Source of the DNA: Candidatus Poribacteria bacterium | GTDB lineage: Bacteria; Poribacteria; WGA-4E; WGA-3G | Length of the DNA: 64,000 nucleotides | Assembly: GCA_026702755.1 (NCBI GenBank) | Contig: JAPPBX010000081.1 | Location: 90,273-154,272 of the forward strand | Direction: 5' to 3' | Shown: positions 8,554-17,483 of the stretch, piece after piece | Layout of the letters: each line of letters starts with the position of its first letter | Position numbering within the stretch: the first letter of the stretch is position 1 | Notes under the pieces: model-generated | Databases searched by the model: none | What the model was told of the DNA's origin: nothing | The model's input: only the letters and a program-made list of their open reading frames with translations | Made by a program: the position numbers and the translations under genes

Positions 8554-10194
8554 ATGCAAAATCAACAACTAACTATCGGTAAATACCTGCTGAGAAAATT
8601 GCAAAGTTACGGTATTGATCACATTTTTGGCATTCCCGGTGATTATGTAGTGCAGTTCTTCGATATGATCGAGAAAAGCCCTATTCAACACATCGGCACG
8701 ACACGAGAAGAAACTGCAGGATTTGCTGCAGATGCCTATGCCCGGACAAAAGGCATGGGAGCTGCATGTGTGACGTATGGGGTCGGTGGGTTATCAATGA
8801 TCAACGCTGTTACCGCCGCCTACGCTGAAAAATCACCACTCATTGTGATTAGCGGAAGCCCAGGGATAAAGGAGCGTAGTGAAGAGGGGCTTTTGCATCA
8901 TAAAGGTAAAGATTTCTACACACAACAACGTATTTATGACGAGATAACCGTTGCATCCTCACTTCTTGATGAACCCTTTACCGCCTTTAACGAGATAGAT
9001 AGGGTCCTCGACGCTGTGTATTGGCACAAGCGTCCCGGCTACATTGAACTGCCACGGGATATGGTAGGTATGCTGGGAACACCCTCCCAACGTCCTTCAA
9101 CAGGCGACCACCAGAGTGACCCGGAGACATTAGAGGCCGCCTTAGAAAATGCAATTGCGTTCATAAATCAGAGCGAAAATCCTGTCATTTTAGCAGGCGC
9201 GGAACTCCACAGATTCGGCTACCAAAACAAATTACGCCAGCTTGCCGAAGAAAAACAGTTTCCCGTGGTGACAACGCTGTTGGGCAAATCGGTAATGCCA
9301 GAGGCTCATCCGCTCTACTTGGGTATTTACGGCGGCGCGATGAGCAGGGAAGAAATAACAGTACTCGTTGAATCTGCCGATTGTCTTATCACCCTTGGTG
9401 CCTTTATGACCGATGTCAACCTCGGAATCTACACGGCAAACTTGGATCGCAGTCGCCGGGTATACGCCACCTCGGATAAAATTTCGGTTGGCTATTCTAC
9501 CTATGAAAATGTCACGTTTGAAGATTTTATTGATGGATTGCATTCTCCGAAACTCCATGAACGCGGGGACATAGATTTGGAGTGGGTCATGGAAGTGCCA
9601 GAACCTTTCAAGATGATGCCCGACCAGCCGCTTACAATGAAACGCCTGTTCCAACACCTAAATCTACTGCTGCGTGAAGACATGACAGTTATTCCTGACA
9701 TCGGTGACAGCCTCTGGGCGGCTTTAGACTTACGGCTTCCGGCGCGTACCGATTTTATTGCGCTTGCCTACTACACCTCAATGGGGTTTGCAGTTCCCGC
9801 CGCAATCGGTGCCCAACTCGGCAAACCCACAGCCCGGCCACTTGTCATCGTAGGGGATGGGGCATTTCAAATGACCGGCCCCGAACTCTCAACGACTATT
9901 CGCTACCAGCTCAATCCGATTGTTCTGATTTTAAACAATCAAGGATACGGCACCGTCCGTCCCTTTATTGACGGACCCTTTAACGATATAGAAAATTGGA
10001 ACTACACCCATGTACCGGAACTCTTTGGCACAGGATGTGCATTTGCTGCCCGTACGGAAGGCGAATTTGATACTGCCATGAAAGCAGCACTTGCTGAGAC
10101 ACAACATTTTGTTTTGATTGAGGCAACACTTGACAAATCGGACATTTCGCCCTCACTTATGCAGTTGGCAAAACAGGTGTCCAAGAAAGTTTAA
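8554..10194 (+). CDS. Thiamine-diphosphate-dependent 2-oxoacid decarboxylase (PDC/IPDC-like)
   Basis: A 546-residue enzyme with the three domains of the ThDP decarboxylase family. The N-terminal PYR domain has GIPGDYVVQFFDM and the activating Glu in TTREETAGFAADAYA. The central domain follows. The C-terminal PP domain has the Mg/ThDP motif from GDGAFQMTG to ILNNQGYGT. This pattern fits pyruvate or indolepyruvate decarboxylases better than acetolactate synthase. The ATG is preceded by AAGAGG. The HAD phosphatase gene begins 2 bases after the stop, suggesting a two-gene transcript. Substrate specificity is not determinable here. Confidence 0.9.
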   Translation: MQNQQLTIGKYLLRKLQSYGIDHIFGIPGDYVVQFFDMIEKSPIQHIGTTREETAGFAADAYARTKGMGAACVTYGVGGLSMINAVTAAYAEKSPLIVISGSPGIKERSEEGLLHHKGKDFYTQQRIYDEITVASSLLDEPFTAFNEIDRVLDAVYWHKRPGYIELPRDMVGMLGTPSQRPSTGDHQSDPETLEAALENAIAFINQSENPVILAGAELHRFGYQNKLRQLAEEKQFPVVTTLLGKSVMPEAHPLYLGIYGGAMSREEITVLVESADCLITLGAFMTDVNLGIYTANLDRSRRVYATSDKISVGYSTYENVTFEDFIDGLHSPKLHERGDIDLEWVMEVPEPFKMMPDQPLTMKRLFQHLNLLLREDMTVIPDIGDSLWAALDLRLPARTDFIALAYYTSMGFAVPAAIGAQLGKPTARPLVIVGDGAFQMTGPELSTTIRYQLNPIVLILNNQGYGTVRPFIDGPFNDIENWNYTHVPELFGTGCAFAARTEGEFDTAMKAALAETQHFVLIEATLDKSDISPSLMQLAKQVSKKV

Positions 10195-10196
10195 AA

Positions 10197-10859
10197 TTGA
10201 AACTACCTGTCCAAACTATCATATTTGACTTTGACTATACGTTGGTAGAATCTTCACGTGGAACGATCGATGGCGTCAATTTCGCATTTGACAAAATGGG
10301 GATGCCGCTCGCTTCCGATGCCGCGATTCGGCAGACAATCGGTTTAGCACTACCGGATATACTGACGGCGTTAGCAGGGGAAGCATATAGCAGGCGAGTG
10401 GAGGAATTTACGCGGCTGTTTCTTCAACGTGCCGATGAGACTATGGTCGCGTTAGCAGAATTTTACGCGGGTGTGCCAGAAACAGTACAAGCATTGCGGA
10501 GGCTTGGTCTTCAACTTGCTATCGTTTCTCAGAAACGTCGCGACTACATTCAGGGGATCCTTACGCGTGGAAATTTGTTAGATGCATTTGACGTTATCGT
10601 TGGTGGTGGGGACGCAGCGTATAAGCCGAACCCAGAAGGGTTACTGCTGGCGATTGCGCAAACGGATAGTATTCCGCAAAATTGCTTCTATGTCGGAGAT
10701 AGCGTGACGGATGCCAAAACTGCCCAGCGTGCTGCCGTTCCCTTTATTGCTGTGCTGTCGGGTGTCACGCCACGAACGGCTTTTGATGATTACGATGTTT
10801 ATGCGATTCTTGAAGATGTGTCTGAGGTACTAAGTTTAGAACCAGTGAAAAAATTGTAA
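10197..10859 (+). CDS. HAD-superfamily phosphatase (phosphoglycolate phosphatase-like)
   Basis: A 220-residue hydrolase with all HAD motifs: DFDYTLVES (nucleophile and acid/base Asp), the Ser of IVSQKRR, Lys of AAYKPNPEG and the acidic GDSVTDAKTA. A helical cap domain of ~75 residues follows motif I, as in the Gph/PGPase subfamily. The start is a TTG two bases after the stop of the decarboxylase gene; no better start exists nearby and the HAD motif begins at residue 9. Close spacing suggests translational coupling. It removes phosphate from an unidentified small molecule. Confidence 0.88.
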   Translation: MKLPVQTIIFDFDYTLVESSRGTIDGVNFAFDKMGMPLASDAAIRQTIGLALPDILTALAGEAYSRRVEEFTRLFLQRADETMVALAEFYAGVPETVQALRRLGLQLAIVSQKRRDYIQGILTRGNLLDAFDVIVGGGDAAYKPNPEGLLLAIAQTDSIPQNCFYVGDSVTDAKTAQRAAVPFIAVLSGVTPRTAFDDYDVYAILEDVSEVLSLEPVKKL

Positions 10860-10901
10860 CAATGTTAACAACCGTGCATTAGCAAAGGAGCGAGTCACAC
10901 G

Positions 10902-11702
10902 ATGAAAACGATGATTTTATCCATCCTCTTCGGGTTTCTGCTCATTTTTACAGTCAATGCAGACTTTCTGCCAGAGGACAACAGCGATGCGTTTGGGTTG
11001 GAATATGCAGAATCAATCGCGGGGTTCATCCCGAACGCCCCCAAGATTGATGGAAAACTTGACGATTGGAAGTATGCTATTTGGGTCGCCTTTGATTCTG
11101 AGAAGGAACTTCTTCGCGGAAAAGGCGCGTGGAAGGGAAAAGATGACCTTACAATGACTTGGTCAACCATGTATGATGCGAAAACCTTCTACTTCGCAGC
11201 AGCAGTGCGTGACGATATTTTCGCGCCAGCAGCGAATGCCGCACAACCTTGGATAGGTGATACGATTTTTTTGTATATCGATTGGGAGCAAGTGGGAGCT
11301 GGAACACCTGCATGCAAGCCCAATTTCGCGTTTATCAACAAAAAAGCCCTTGTCACCGACTTCAGTGGGGTCAAAAATCCGAATCTCCCGAAGTCCGATA
11401 TAGCAATCGTGCCAACCCCCGAATTGGGTAAAGGTGGTATGATTTATGAGGTGGCGATGCCGTTTGAATGGCTCACGAAGGTAAAAGTCGAGGAGGGTAC
11501 TGAAGTCGGGTTTACACCCGGATATGAGGAAGGCACGGATAACCCAGAGAAGAAGGCTGGTCTTGTGTTCATGGATTGGCACGGGCTGAATCCAGACGAA
11601 TCCGCGAATCTTGGCACTTTGATCTTTGGCGAGCCGCTTGCTGTTGATCCGATAGGCAAGTTAACGCTAACATGGGGACAGTTAAAGAAATTCGTTCCAT
11701 AA
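10902..11702 (+). CDS. Secreted CBM9-like protein with C-terminal WxxLK tag
   Basis: The 266-residue product has a signal peptide ending near TVNADF. The mature part shows a carbohydrate-binding family-9/DOMON-like pattern: APKIDGKLDDWKYA, then strands with TFYFAAAVRDD, GDTIFLYIDW and YEVAMPFEWL. The last ~20 residues read VDPIGKLTLTWGQLKKFVP, a motif shared with two other secreted proteins in this window. The SD is GGAG at about 10887. It likely binds a glycan or other ligand outside the cytoplasm. Family assignment is by fold pattern, not a firm match. Confidence 0.75.
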   Translation: MKTMILSILFGFLLIFTVNADFLPEDNSDAFGLEYAESIAGFIPNAPKIDGKLDDWKYAIWVAFDSEKELLRGKGAWKGKDDLTMTWSTMYDAKTFYFAAAVRDDIFAPAANAAQPWIGDTIFLYIDWEQVGAGTPACKPNFAFINKKALVTDFSGVKNPNLPKSDIAIVPTPELGKGGMIYEVAMPFEWLTKVKVEEGTEVGFTPGYEEGTDNPEKKAGLVFMDWHGLNPDESANLGTLIFGEPLAVDPIGKLTLTWGQLKKFVP

Positions 11703-11740
11703 TTACGGAAATCCCTACAACCACATCAAGGAGGGGACCA

Positions 11741-11947
11741 ATGGGGGGACCGGGCTTCGCAGAACTCATAATCCTAATAGTGATGTATCCATTAGCAGCT
11801 ATATTCGGGGCAGTCATAATTGGAATTGGCATTGCATTAGGTTTCAGATGGGGCAGCAAGTGGTTATTGAAAGCAATTTATAGCGATCCCGAACTTGAAA
11901 AATGGCTGAAACGGGTTCTCAACTCCTCTGAGAAATCAGATCAATAG
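11741..11947 (+). CDS. Small membrane protein, 68 residues
   Basis: A hydrophobic stretch spanning about residues 6-35 (ELIILIVMYPLAAIFGAVII) predicts a transmembrane helix or hairpin, followed by a charged C-terminal tail. AAGGAGGGG at about 11729-11736, four or five bases upstream, is a strong Shine-Dalgarno and fixes the ATG at 11741; the longer frame from 11672 would overlap the upstream gene. I recognise no family. It is only 39 bases downstream of the CBM9-like gene and may be cotranscribed. Confidence 0.6.
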   Translation: MGGPGFAELIILIVMYPLAAIFGAVIIGIGIALGFRWGSKWLLKAIYSDPELEKWLKRVLNSSEKSDQ

Positions 11948-11996
11948 CAATATTTTTGAATCCTCTACTGATGTTTCAAACCAACCAAATTGAATT

Positions 11997-12899
11997 ATGT
12001 CGAAAAGAAATCAGGCAATGAAAGACATTTTACCACTTTTCACGCAGCTGCTTGAAAAAGCCGATAACTTGCTAAACCTTTTGGACGCACGCACAGTGCT
12101 GGCACCAAGCGAATATCTTGATGATTACATCGCTTTCCGGTGGCGGGAGCAGAATGGGTCGGGACACCTAATTCCAGTTAAACATCCCAATCTTGTCGGG
12201 CTATCGGATTTGCTCGGGATAGAGAGGCAGTCTATGGAACTGGATCGGAACACACGGCAGTTTCTGCAAGGGCTGCCTGCTAACCACGTTCTGTTATGGG
12301 GCGACCGTGGCACTGGTAAATCTTCGCTTGTGAAGGGGATGCTATCGCGCTATGCCGATGAGGGACTTCGGTTAATCGGAGTCAGTAAAGAAGGGCTTGC
12401 GCACCTGCAGGAGATTACCGAGGTGTTGTGGGAGCGTCCAGAACGCTATATCCTTTTTTGCGACGACCTCGCCTTTAACGAAGATGAACCGGAATACCGC
12501 GAGTTGAAAGCGATGTTGGAAGGTGGAATTTCTGCTTGCCCGGACAACGTTCTCATCTATGCTACCTCGAATCGTCGGCACCTGATGCCTCGACAGGTAC
12601 GCGAAAACCGGTATCCACAGAACGATGAAGATGAATTATATCCGCGCGAGGCGACGGAAGAAAAGGTCTCATTAAGCGACCGTTTTGGGTTGCGCCTCGC
12701 TTTCCAACGGATTTCACAGGACACCTACTTGCAGATTGTCTCCCATTACGCGCAGAAACACGGTCTCTCCGTTCCGACGGAAGCATTACACCGAGCCGCG
12801 TTGGAATGGGAGGCATCCTCAAGTGGGCGTTCAGGACGCGTCGCCTATCAGTTTGTTGCGGACCTCGCTGGACGATTGGCACTTACTACCGACAACTGA
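11997..12899 (+). CDS. DUF815-family AAA ATPase
   Basis: A 300-residue P-loop ATPase. The Walker A is GDRGTGKSS near residue 102 and the Walker B is ILFCDDL near residue 152, with a sensor-1-like IYATSNRRHLMP downstream. This arrangement and the segment SLSDRFGLRL match the DUF815 family, whose cellular role is not established. The final residues (LALTTDN) fall within a CTGACAAC-type intergenic repeat, so the C-terminus may have been altered by repeat spread. It precedes a secreted-protein gene with no obvious link. Confidence 0.85.
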   Translation: MSKRNQAMKDILPLFTQLLEKADNLLNLLDARTVLAPSEYLDDYIAFRWREQNGSGHLIPVKHPNLVGLSDLLGIERQSMELDRNTRQFLQGLPANHVLLWGDRGTGKSSLVKGMLSRYADEGLRLIGVSKEGLAHLQEITEVLWERPERYILFCDDLAFNEDEPEYRELKAMLEGGISACPDNVLIYATSNRRHLMPRQVRENRYPQNDEDELYPREATEEKVSLSDRFGLRLAFQRISQDTYLQIVSHYAQKHGLSVPTEALHRAALEWEASSSGRSGRVAYQFVADLAGRLALTTDN

Positions 12900-12938
12900 T
12901 TACTGGCAACTGACAACTATTAAAAAATGGAGGTTTTT

Positions 12939-13574
12939 ATGAAAAACCGATTGATGTTCTCTGTAATACTCACGCTCTTCCTGAGTGGTATACTTCTGAT
13001 ACAAACCACAGATGCTGTGCCGAAGAAAGGCACGTTACGGGTCAGCGGCGATAATACATGGGTTGCGTTTATTAACGGCGAAGAGGTCGCTGCAAGCGGA
13101 AACTGGCAAGCTCCTACGGTCAGTGAATTTGACTTGGACAAAGGCTTCGCACAGATTGCCGTCTACGTCCACGACGCTGAACCCGGTGCTGCCGGTAGAG
13201 GTGGGTTCCTCGCCGATATCATCCTTGATGCCAAGCCGGACTACATCGGAACGGGTGAAGATGGTTGGCGATGTGATACTGGCGACCCCATCGGTGATCG
13301 GAAAGATGGTTGGGAAAAAACCGATTTCGACGACAGCAAATGGGAAGATGAACTCGAAATCTATGAAAAATTCGGGGCTGGTATATGGGGATTTGGTGCT
13401 GCAATCATGCAACAAATTCTCAAAGACCCCGATTGTGAAGCGAATTGGGTATGGTGCGGTCCTAACGATGTCGAAGACGATATCTATTTCCGATACACCA
13501 TTGGGACGCTTTCCGTTGAACCCGAAGACAAACTCGCAACAACATGGGGTACTTTGAAAAATGAACGGCGGTAG
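12939..13574 (+). CDS. Secreted beta-sandwich protein with C-terminal WxxLK tag
   Basis: About 211 residues. The start is the ATG at 12939, because the upstream in-frame ATG (12927) overlaps its own GGAGG Shine-Dalgarno. A signal peptide ends near TTDAVP. The mature part (GTLRVSGDNTWVAFINGEEV, YVHDAEPGAAGRGGFLADI, GWEKTDFDDSKWED) resembles the galactose-binding jelly-roll domains of glycosidases. The C-terminus, VEPEDKLATTWGTLKNERR, carries the same tag as the CBM9-like and LamG-like proteins. Probably exported; the ligand is unknown. Confidence 0.75.
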   Translation: MKNRLMFSVILTLFLSGILLIQTTDAVPKKGTLRVSGDNTWVAFINGEEVAASGNWQAPTVSEFDLDKGFAQIAVYVHDAEPGAAGRGGFLADIILDAKPDYIGTGEDGWRCDTGDPIGDRKDGWEKTDFDDSKWEDELEIYEKFGAGIWGFGAAIMQQILKDPDCEANWVWCGPNDVEDDIYFRYTIGTLSVEPEDKLATTWGTLKNERR

Positions 13575-13599
13575 ATTTAATCTTTCACAGTGAATTTGA

Positions 13600-13620
13600 G
13601 GGCACCCACAACGGGTGCCC
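13600..13620. repeat. GGGCACCC-N5-GGGTGCCC palindrome, copy 1
   Basis: A perfect 8-bp stem with a 5-base loop, 25 bases after the stop of the secreted protein. A copy in opposite orientation lies at 15044-15064, on the other side of the aminotransferase gene. It lacks a T-tract on either side, so it looks like a REP-type dispersed palindrome more than an intrinsic terminator. Confidence 0.7.
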
Positions 13621-13686
13621 TACCAGACGCTTATATATTTCGATAATTCACCATAGTCTACAACTGCGCTTCAATCCAACCACGTG

Positions 13687-14979
13687 CTATGCGTCCTCAA
13701 TAACCTCGGCGATTGTCTTGAAAACCGTTTCAATATCCGACTCTGCAAGGCATGAATAAGCCACCCGCAGCTCGGTTTCACCGAGTGCAATCGTGCCGAT
13801 GCTGTGTTCCTCAAGAAGCTGCTGCCGAACCGCCTCTGCGTTCGCGGATTTGAGGTTCAGGCATATAAAATAGCCAGCATGACTCGGATACACCTCCCAA
13901 AGTTTTGCGTATCGGGTATCTGACACAATTTCTTTTGCTTTCAACGCGCGTGCCTTGAGTGTCTCATAGTTGTGTTGTTTTTGATCGGCATGCCCCGGAG
14001 CCTTCATCGCTTCAAGGATGAGTGTTTGGGAAACCTGTGAGGCACCGGAGGTATTCGCTCGAATTAGCCCACTGAACTTCTGTTCGAGGGGCTGCATCGC
14101 TGCCTCTCCGAGACCGAAACTTATAAATCCGACACGTAAACCCCACGCATATTCCTCTTTCGTTGCTCCGTCTATCTTCACAGGGACCACATTCGGATGG
14201 CATCCGACCAACAGTCCGAAGAGCGATTCTTGCATAACCGAGGCATCGTACCACAGACCTGCGTAGGCATCATCAACCATAACGAGGATGCGACATCCAG
14301 CGTCCGCACGCCCCACAATCGCTTCTACAATATGCTGTGCTTCCGTGCGCGTAATCGCATAACCGGTGGGGTTGTGCGGAAAATTCAGGAGAATCAGCAG
14401 CTTTTCGTGGGTAGCGTTGGTAAGTGTCTCGCGAAATCCGTGTGTGTTGAAACCTTTCGCCGCGTTAAAAAATGGATAGGTTTGGAGATTCGCCGCCGCT
14501 TTGGTTTGGAAAATAAGTCTATAATTCCCCCAAATCTTATCCGGTAGAACGAGCGTGTCTCCACTGTCTGTGAAAAGTTCCGCGAGTAGACTAAACCCGT
14601 GTGTCATTCCACTCGTCACAATTGGTAAGCTTAATGCTGTCTCGGCAAGTGACGGGTTCTCTTTCAAGAGATGCGTTTTCCATGCATCCCGTAATTCCGG
14701 TTGACCCAACACGGGTGCGTACCCGTAGATACTCTCCAAAGGTAACGCTGGCGCGAACTCCCGTGAAACGGTGAGGTGCATCATATCGCTGTTCTCTAAC
14801 GCGATCGCGCGAGTTGCATTGAAACGACGTGCTTTCGCATTCGCCTCCGCCGTCTGGCTTAAGATACCTCTCGGCAGATAGATGCGTTCTCCTAACTTGG
14901 AGAGTAGCGCGGAGACTGTCGGCACGGCATTTTGAATTTGCCTGTTTAATTCGATGGCTAAAGGATTTAAATCTTGCAT
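13687..14979 (-). CDS. Class I/II PLP-dependent aminotransferase
   Basis: About 430 residues. Fold-type I aminotransferase features are present: YGYAPVLGQPELRDAW near residue 90, the NFPHNPTGYAITRTEA segment, the PLP-anchoring VDDAYAGLWYD, and the Schiff-base Lys in KIDGATKEEYAWGLRVGF. The frame extends upstream to 15090, but those 37 residues run through a palindromic repeat and are atypical; the ATG at 14979 with an AGAGAA element upstream is preferred. Substrate is unknown. The gene is bracketed by inverted copies of a palindromic repeat. Confidence 0.88.
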   Translation of the reverse strand: MQDLNPLAIELNRQIQNAVPTVSALLSKLGERIYLPRGILSQTAEANAKARRFNATRAIALENSDMMHLTVSREFAPALPLESIYGYAPVLGQPELRDAWKTHLLKENPSLAETALSLPIVTSGMTHGFSLLAELFTDSGDTLVLPDKIWGNYRLIFQTKAAANLQTYPFFNAAKGFNTHGFRETLTNATHEKLLILLNFPHNPTGYAITRTEAQHIVEAIVGRADAGCRILVMVDDAYAGLWYDASVMQESLFGLLVGCHPNVVPVKIDGATKEEYAWGLRVGFISFGLGEAAMQPLEQKFSGLIRANTSGASQVSQTLILEAMKAPGHADQKQHNYETLKARALKAKEIVSDTRYAKLWEVYPSHAGYFICLNLKSANAEAVRQQLLEEHSIGTIALGETELRVAYSCLAESDIETVFKTIAEVIEDA

Positions 14980-15043
14980 ATTTTCTCTAAATTGTGAACA
15001 ATAATAACTGTATAAAACACTAAAAATAAAACATATTTTGTAG

Positions 15044-15064
15044 GGGCACCCCTTGTGGGTGCCC
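15044..15064. repeat. GGGCACCC-N5-GGGTGCCC palindrome, copy 2
   Basis: Same stem as at 13600-13620, with loop CTTGT. Read on the opposite strand, the first copy matches it at all but one position, so the pair is an inverted repeat about 1.4 kb apart enclosing the aminotransferase gene. Confidence 0.7.
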
Positions 15065-15209
15065 GCAAACGCAACGTTTACAATGCCCAATTAATTCTAA
15101 ACTTTACTATAAATTGTGGACTGTCGCCAACTTAATGTCAACCGATTTCCACCACTATCCGTTTAAGAAGAAAAAAATTTAGACGCATCACATAGCACAA
15201 GGAAAAAAC

Positions 15210-16313
15210 ATGAAAGCACTTTTGAAAAGCCTGACATTGATCATTATCTTTGTCGTTTTTGTCGGTCTCGGCTTTAGCGTCTATGTTCTTCAAGCACCAC
15301 CAGTTGAACAGAAAGGCGCGCCGAAACTACAGATCCATACACGTACAGCACTGCGCAGCAGACCGACAGTAAACTCAAAACCGATTCGTTATACCAAAGA
15401 TGTATACCGTTTCAGTGTGGATCGGCAATATATTAGCAACCTAAATAGCGGTAAATTAGAGCATGAACTTCTGTTTAGTGCGGGGTTAGCGCATCGTGCA
15501 AGATTGAAAGCGCAACGTTTAGATGACTCTTTGAAAACAGCAACCGATTGGCAAAAGATGTTTGCTGATATGACACAAGATATTCGATTCCGTCCGAGCG
15601 CGTCACCTGTTGAAGTCTTACTGAGTGGTGAGGAGTGGTCACTCAGAGATACCACCGGTGCCGCATACACAGTCGTAAAAACTGACGACCGGGTTGATGT
15701 TTATCTACCTGATCTGAGGGCGGCGTTTGACGCAAACAAAATCTCGCTATCAACAGATCTGGAAATCTCCACTAAACAAGCAAACAGGCGATGGCTCCTC
15801 ACGGATAAAGGATATAAACAGGCTTACAGCATTGTGAACGGTGAAGGAAAACTCAATGTTTTTCAGCAATCGAAGTTTGAAATTCTGACGTTTCTATTTG
15901 AAGTGGATACGGCATTGCAAAGCTCCCTCGCACAGGAAAAGTTGTCTTCTGAATTGATTCAAGAATTTGTGAAGGAAAAAATACCATTGTCACGACGGGC
16001 GAAAGTGTCCGCGAACGAAAACGGTATAAGTTGGCAGATAACCAACCCTCCATTGAAGTATAATATCCGAAGTGAGGACGGTCGATTGAAGGTCTATCTT
16101 GATCTTGAAAGTAGATGGCTCCTCGTCAAAGTTGATGACAGCGTAAAAGGCTGGGTCCAAAGCGAGCGCGGCACCATTTTCGAGCCACCCGCACCAACAC
16201 CGAGTTCACGTCAGCAAGTCAAAGAACGGCTTCTCGGACTCATTGATGAATTGAAAGCGAAAGTCGGACTCTCCAATGCAGAAAATGAAGCCCAAGATAC
16301 TGCGTCCCGGTAG
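15210..16313 (+). CDS. Membrane-anchored protein with SH3-like tail, function unknown
   Basis: The 367-residue product has one N-terminal hydrophobic segment (residues ~7-28, LTLIIIFVVFVGLGFSVYVL), a signal anchor or signal peptide. The rest is soluble and mixed alpha/beta. Two segments, RWLLTDKGYKQAYSI and RWLLVKVDDSVKGWVQSE, look like bacterial SH3-type beta strands, and the early ALRSRPTVNSKPI could be another. The end is charged and helical. I recognise no named family. The next gene starts inside its last codons (16276), which suggests coupled translation with an S66 peptidase and a possible envelope role. Confidence 0.7.
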   Translation: MKALLKSLTLIIIFVVFVGLGFSVYVLQAPPVEQKGAPKLQIHTRTALRSRPTVNSKPIRYTKDVYRFSVDRQYISNLNSGKLEHELLFSAGLAHRARLKAQRLDDSLKTATDWQKMFADMTQDIRFRPSASPVEVLLSGEEWSLRDTTGAAYTVVKTDDRVDVYLPDLRAAFDANKISLSTDLEISTKQANRRWLLTDKGYKQAYSIVNGEGKLNVFQQSKFEILTFLFEVDTALQSSLAQEKLSSELIQEFVKEKIPLSRRAKVSANENGISWQITNPPLKYNIRSEDGRLKVYLDLESRWLLVKVDDSVKGWVQSERGTIFEPPAPTPSSRQQVKERLLGLIDELKAKVGLSNAENEAQDTASR

Positions 16314-17328
16314 TCGTGTCGCAGCGATTTCGCTCTCCTGGGGCGGTCCCGGCACTATTCCCTACCGATACCAAATAGGTAAACGGCAATTTGAAGAAGA
16401 ATTCGGTGTGACGGTTATTGAGACCGAACACACCTTGCGCGATGCAGATTGGCTTGCCAGAAATCCCGAAGCGCGTGCCCACGATTTGATGGCAGCTTTC
16501 GCCGACGAGACAATCGACGGAATTATCTCAACCATCGGTGGTGAAGACTCAATCCGCACACTGCCATACCTTGACTTGGACTTGATTTGGAAGAACCCTA
16601 AAGTCTTCATGGGTTTTTCGGATACGACTATATCGCACGCTGCCTGTTTTAAAGCGGGCCTCGTGTCGTTCTACGGTCCGTCATTTATGGCAGGATTTGC
16701 CGAAAACGACGGGATGTTTCCGTATATGGTGGATTCTGTGAGACGCACGCTCTTTTCCGCCGAACCGATTGGTGTTATTGAACCGAATCGAGCGGGTTGG
16801 ACAGTTGAACATCTACCGTGGGAGAACCCTGAAAACCAGTCAGTTCGTCGGAAACTCAACCCTTGCACCGGTTGGAAGTTTCATCAGGATGAAGGTGTTG
16901 TCGAAGGACAACTTTTTGGGGGTTGTGTTGAGGTTTTGGACTGGCTTCGCGGCACCGACTATTTCCCTTCTGGTGGTGACCTTCAAGGTGCCGTTCTCTT
17001 TTTGGAGACCTCTGAAGAGGCACCGCCGCCTTCGTTTCTGGCGAGGTTTGTGAGATGCATCGCAGCGATGGGCGTTCTCGAAGGACTTAGCGGTATCCTA
17101 CTTGGACGACCCGGGGGCGGTGTCGATCCTGGCACTTTCCACGAATACGACGACGCACTTTGTAAAGCCGTCCGTGAAGAACACGAGTTAAACGACATGC
17201 CGATTGTCACCAATATGGACTTTGGGCACACGGATCCGATGTTCGTCATCCCAATGGGCATGAAGGCTCGTATTGATTCTGCCAAGCAGGAAATCGTCAT
17301 TGACGAGGCAGCGGTTATCGAAAACTGA
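16276..17328 (+). CDS. S66 family serine peptidase (LD-carboxypeptidase/MccF-like)
   Basis: A 350-residue protein. Family landmarks are the N-terminal LRPGSRVAAISLSWGGPG, the TIGGEDSIRTLPYLD region, the nucleophile Ser in MGFSDTTISHAA, the Glu in LFLETSEEAPPP and the His in NMDFGHTDPMFVIPMG. S66 enzymes cleave LD bonds in peptidoglycan tetrapeptides or inactivate microcin-like peptide nucleotides. Overlap with the preceding membrane-anchored gene fits a cell-wall role, but the MccF-like alternative remains open. An ATG at 16285 is a possible alternative start. Confidence 0.88.
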   Translation: MQKMKPKILRPGSRVAAISLSWGGPGTIPYRYQIGKRQFEEEFGVTVIETEHTLRDADWLARNPEARAHDLMAAFADETIDGIISTIGGEDSIRTLPYLDLDLIWKNPKVFMGFSDTTISHAACFKAGLVSFYGPSFMAGFAENDGMFPYMVDSVRRTLFSAEPIGVIEPNRAGWTVEHLPWENPENQSVRRKLNPCTGWKFHQDEGVVEGQLFGGCVEVLDWLRGTDYFPSGGDLQGAVLFLETSEEAPPPSFLARFVRCIAAMGVLEGLSGILLGRPGGGVDPGTFHEYDDALCKAVREEHELNDMPIVTNMDFGHTDPMFVIPMGMKARIDSAKQEIVIDEAAVIEN

Positions 17329-17345
17329 CACAAAAAATTAGTATG

Positions 17346-17449
17346 ATGTTGGGTTCACTGGGTTTTCGTAACATAAACTGACCTATTCGATTTGACATGT
17401 CTTTGAGAGACTACATCGAATTTCTCTTTTCCGTTCAACCCAACTTACA
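17346..17449. repeat. Small element ending in the TTCAACCCAAC repeat
   Basis: The right end (17431-17449, CCGTTCAACCCAACTTACA) matches the right end of the 31921-32166 element with one difference. A shorter, degraded TGTTGGGTT at about 17347-17355 may be the opposite end. It fills most of the gap between the S66 gene and the glycosyltransferase. Confidence 0.5.
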
Positions 17450-17483
17450 GCGATACTGATTACACGCTTGGCTAATTAAAAAG

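Noticed and set aside
11672..11740. Upstream start for the small membrane protein
   Set aside because: Would overlap the CBM9-like gene; the strong AAGGAGGGG site points to 11741.
13600..13620. GC-rich hairpin as a rho-independent terminator
   Set aside because: No T-tract follows on either strand, and the same hairpin recurs at 15044, so it is better seen as a dispersed palindrome.
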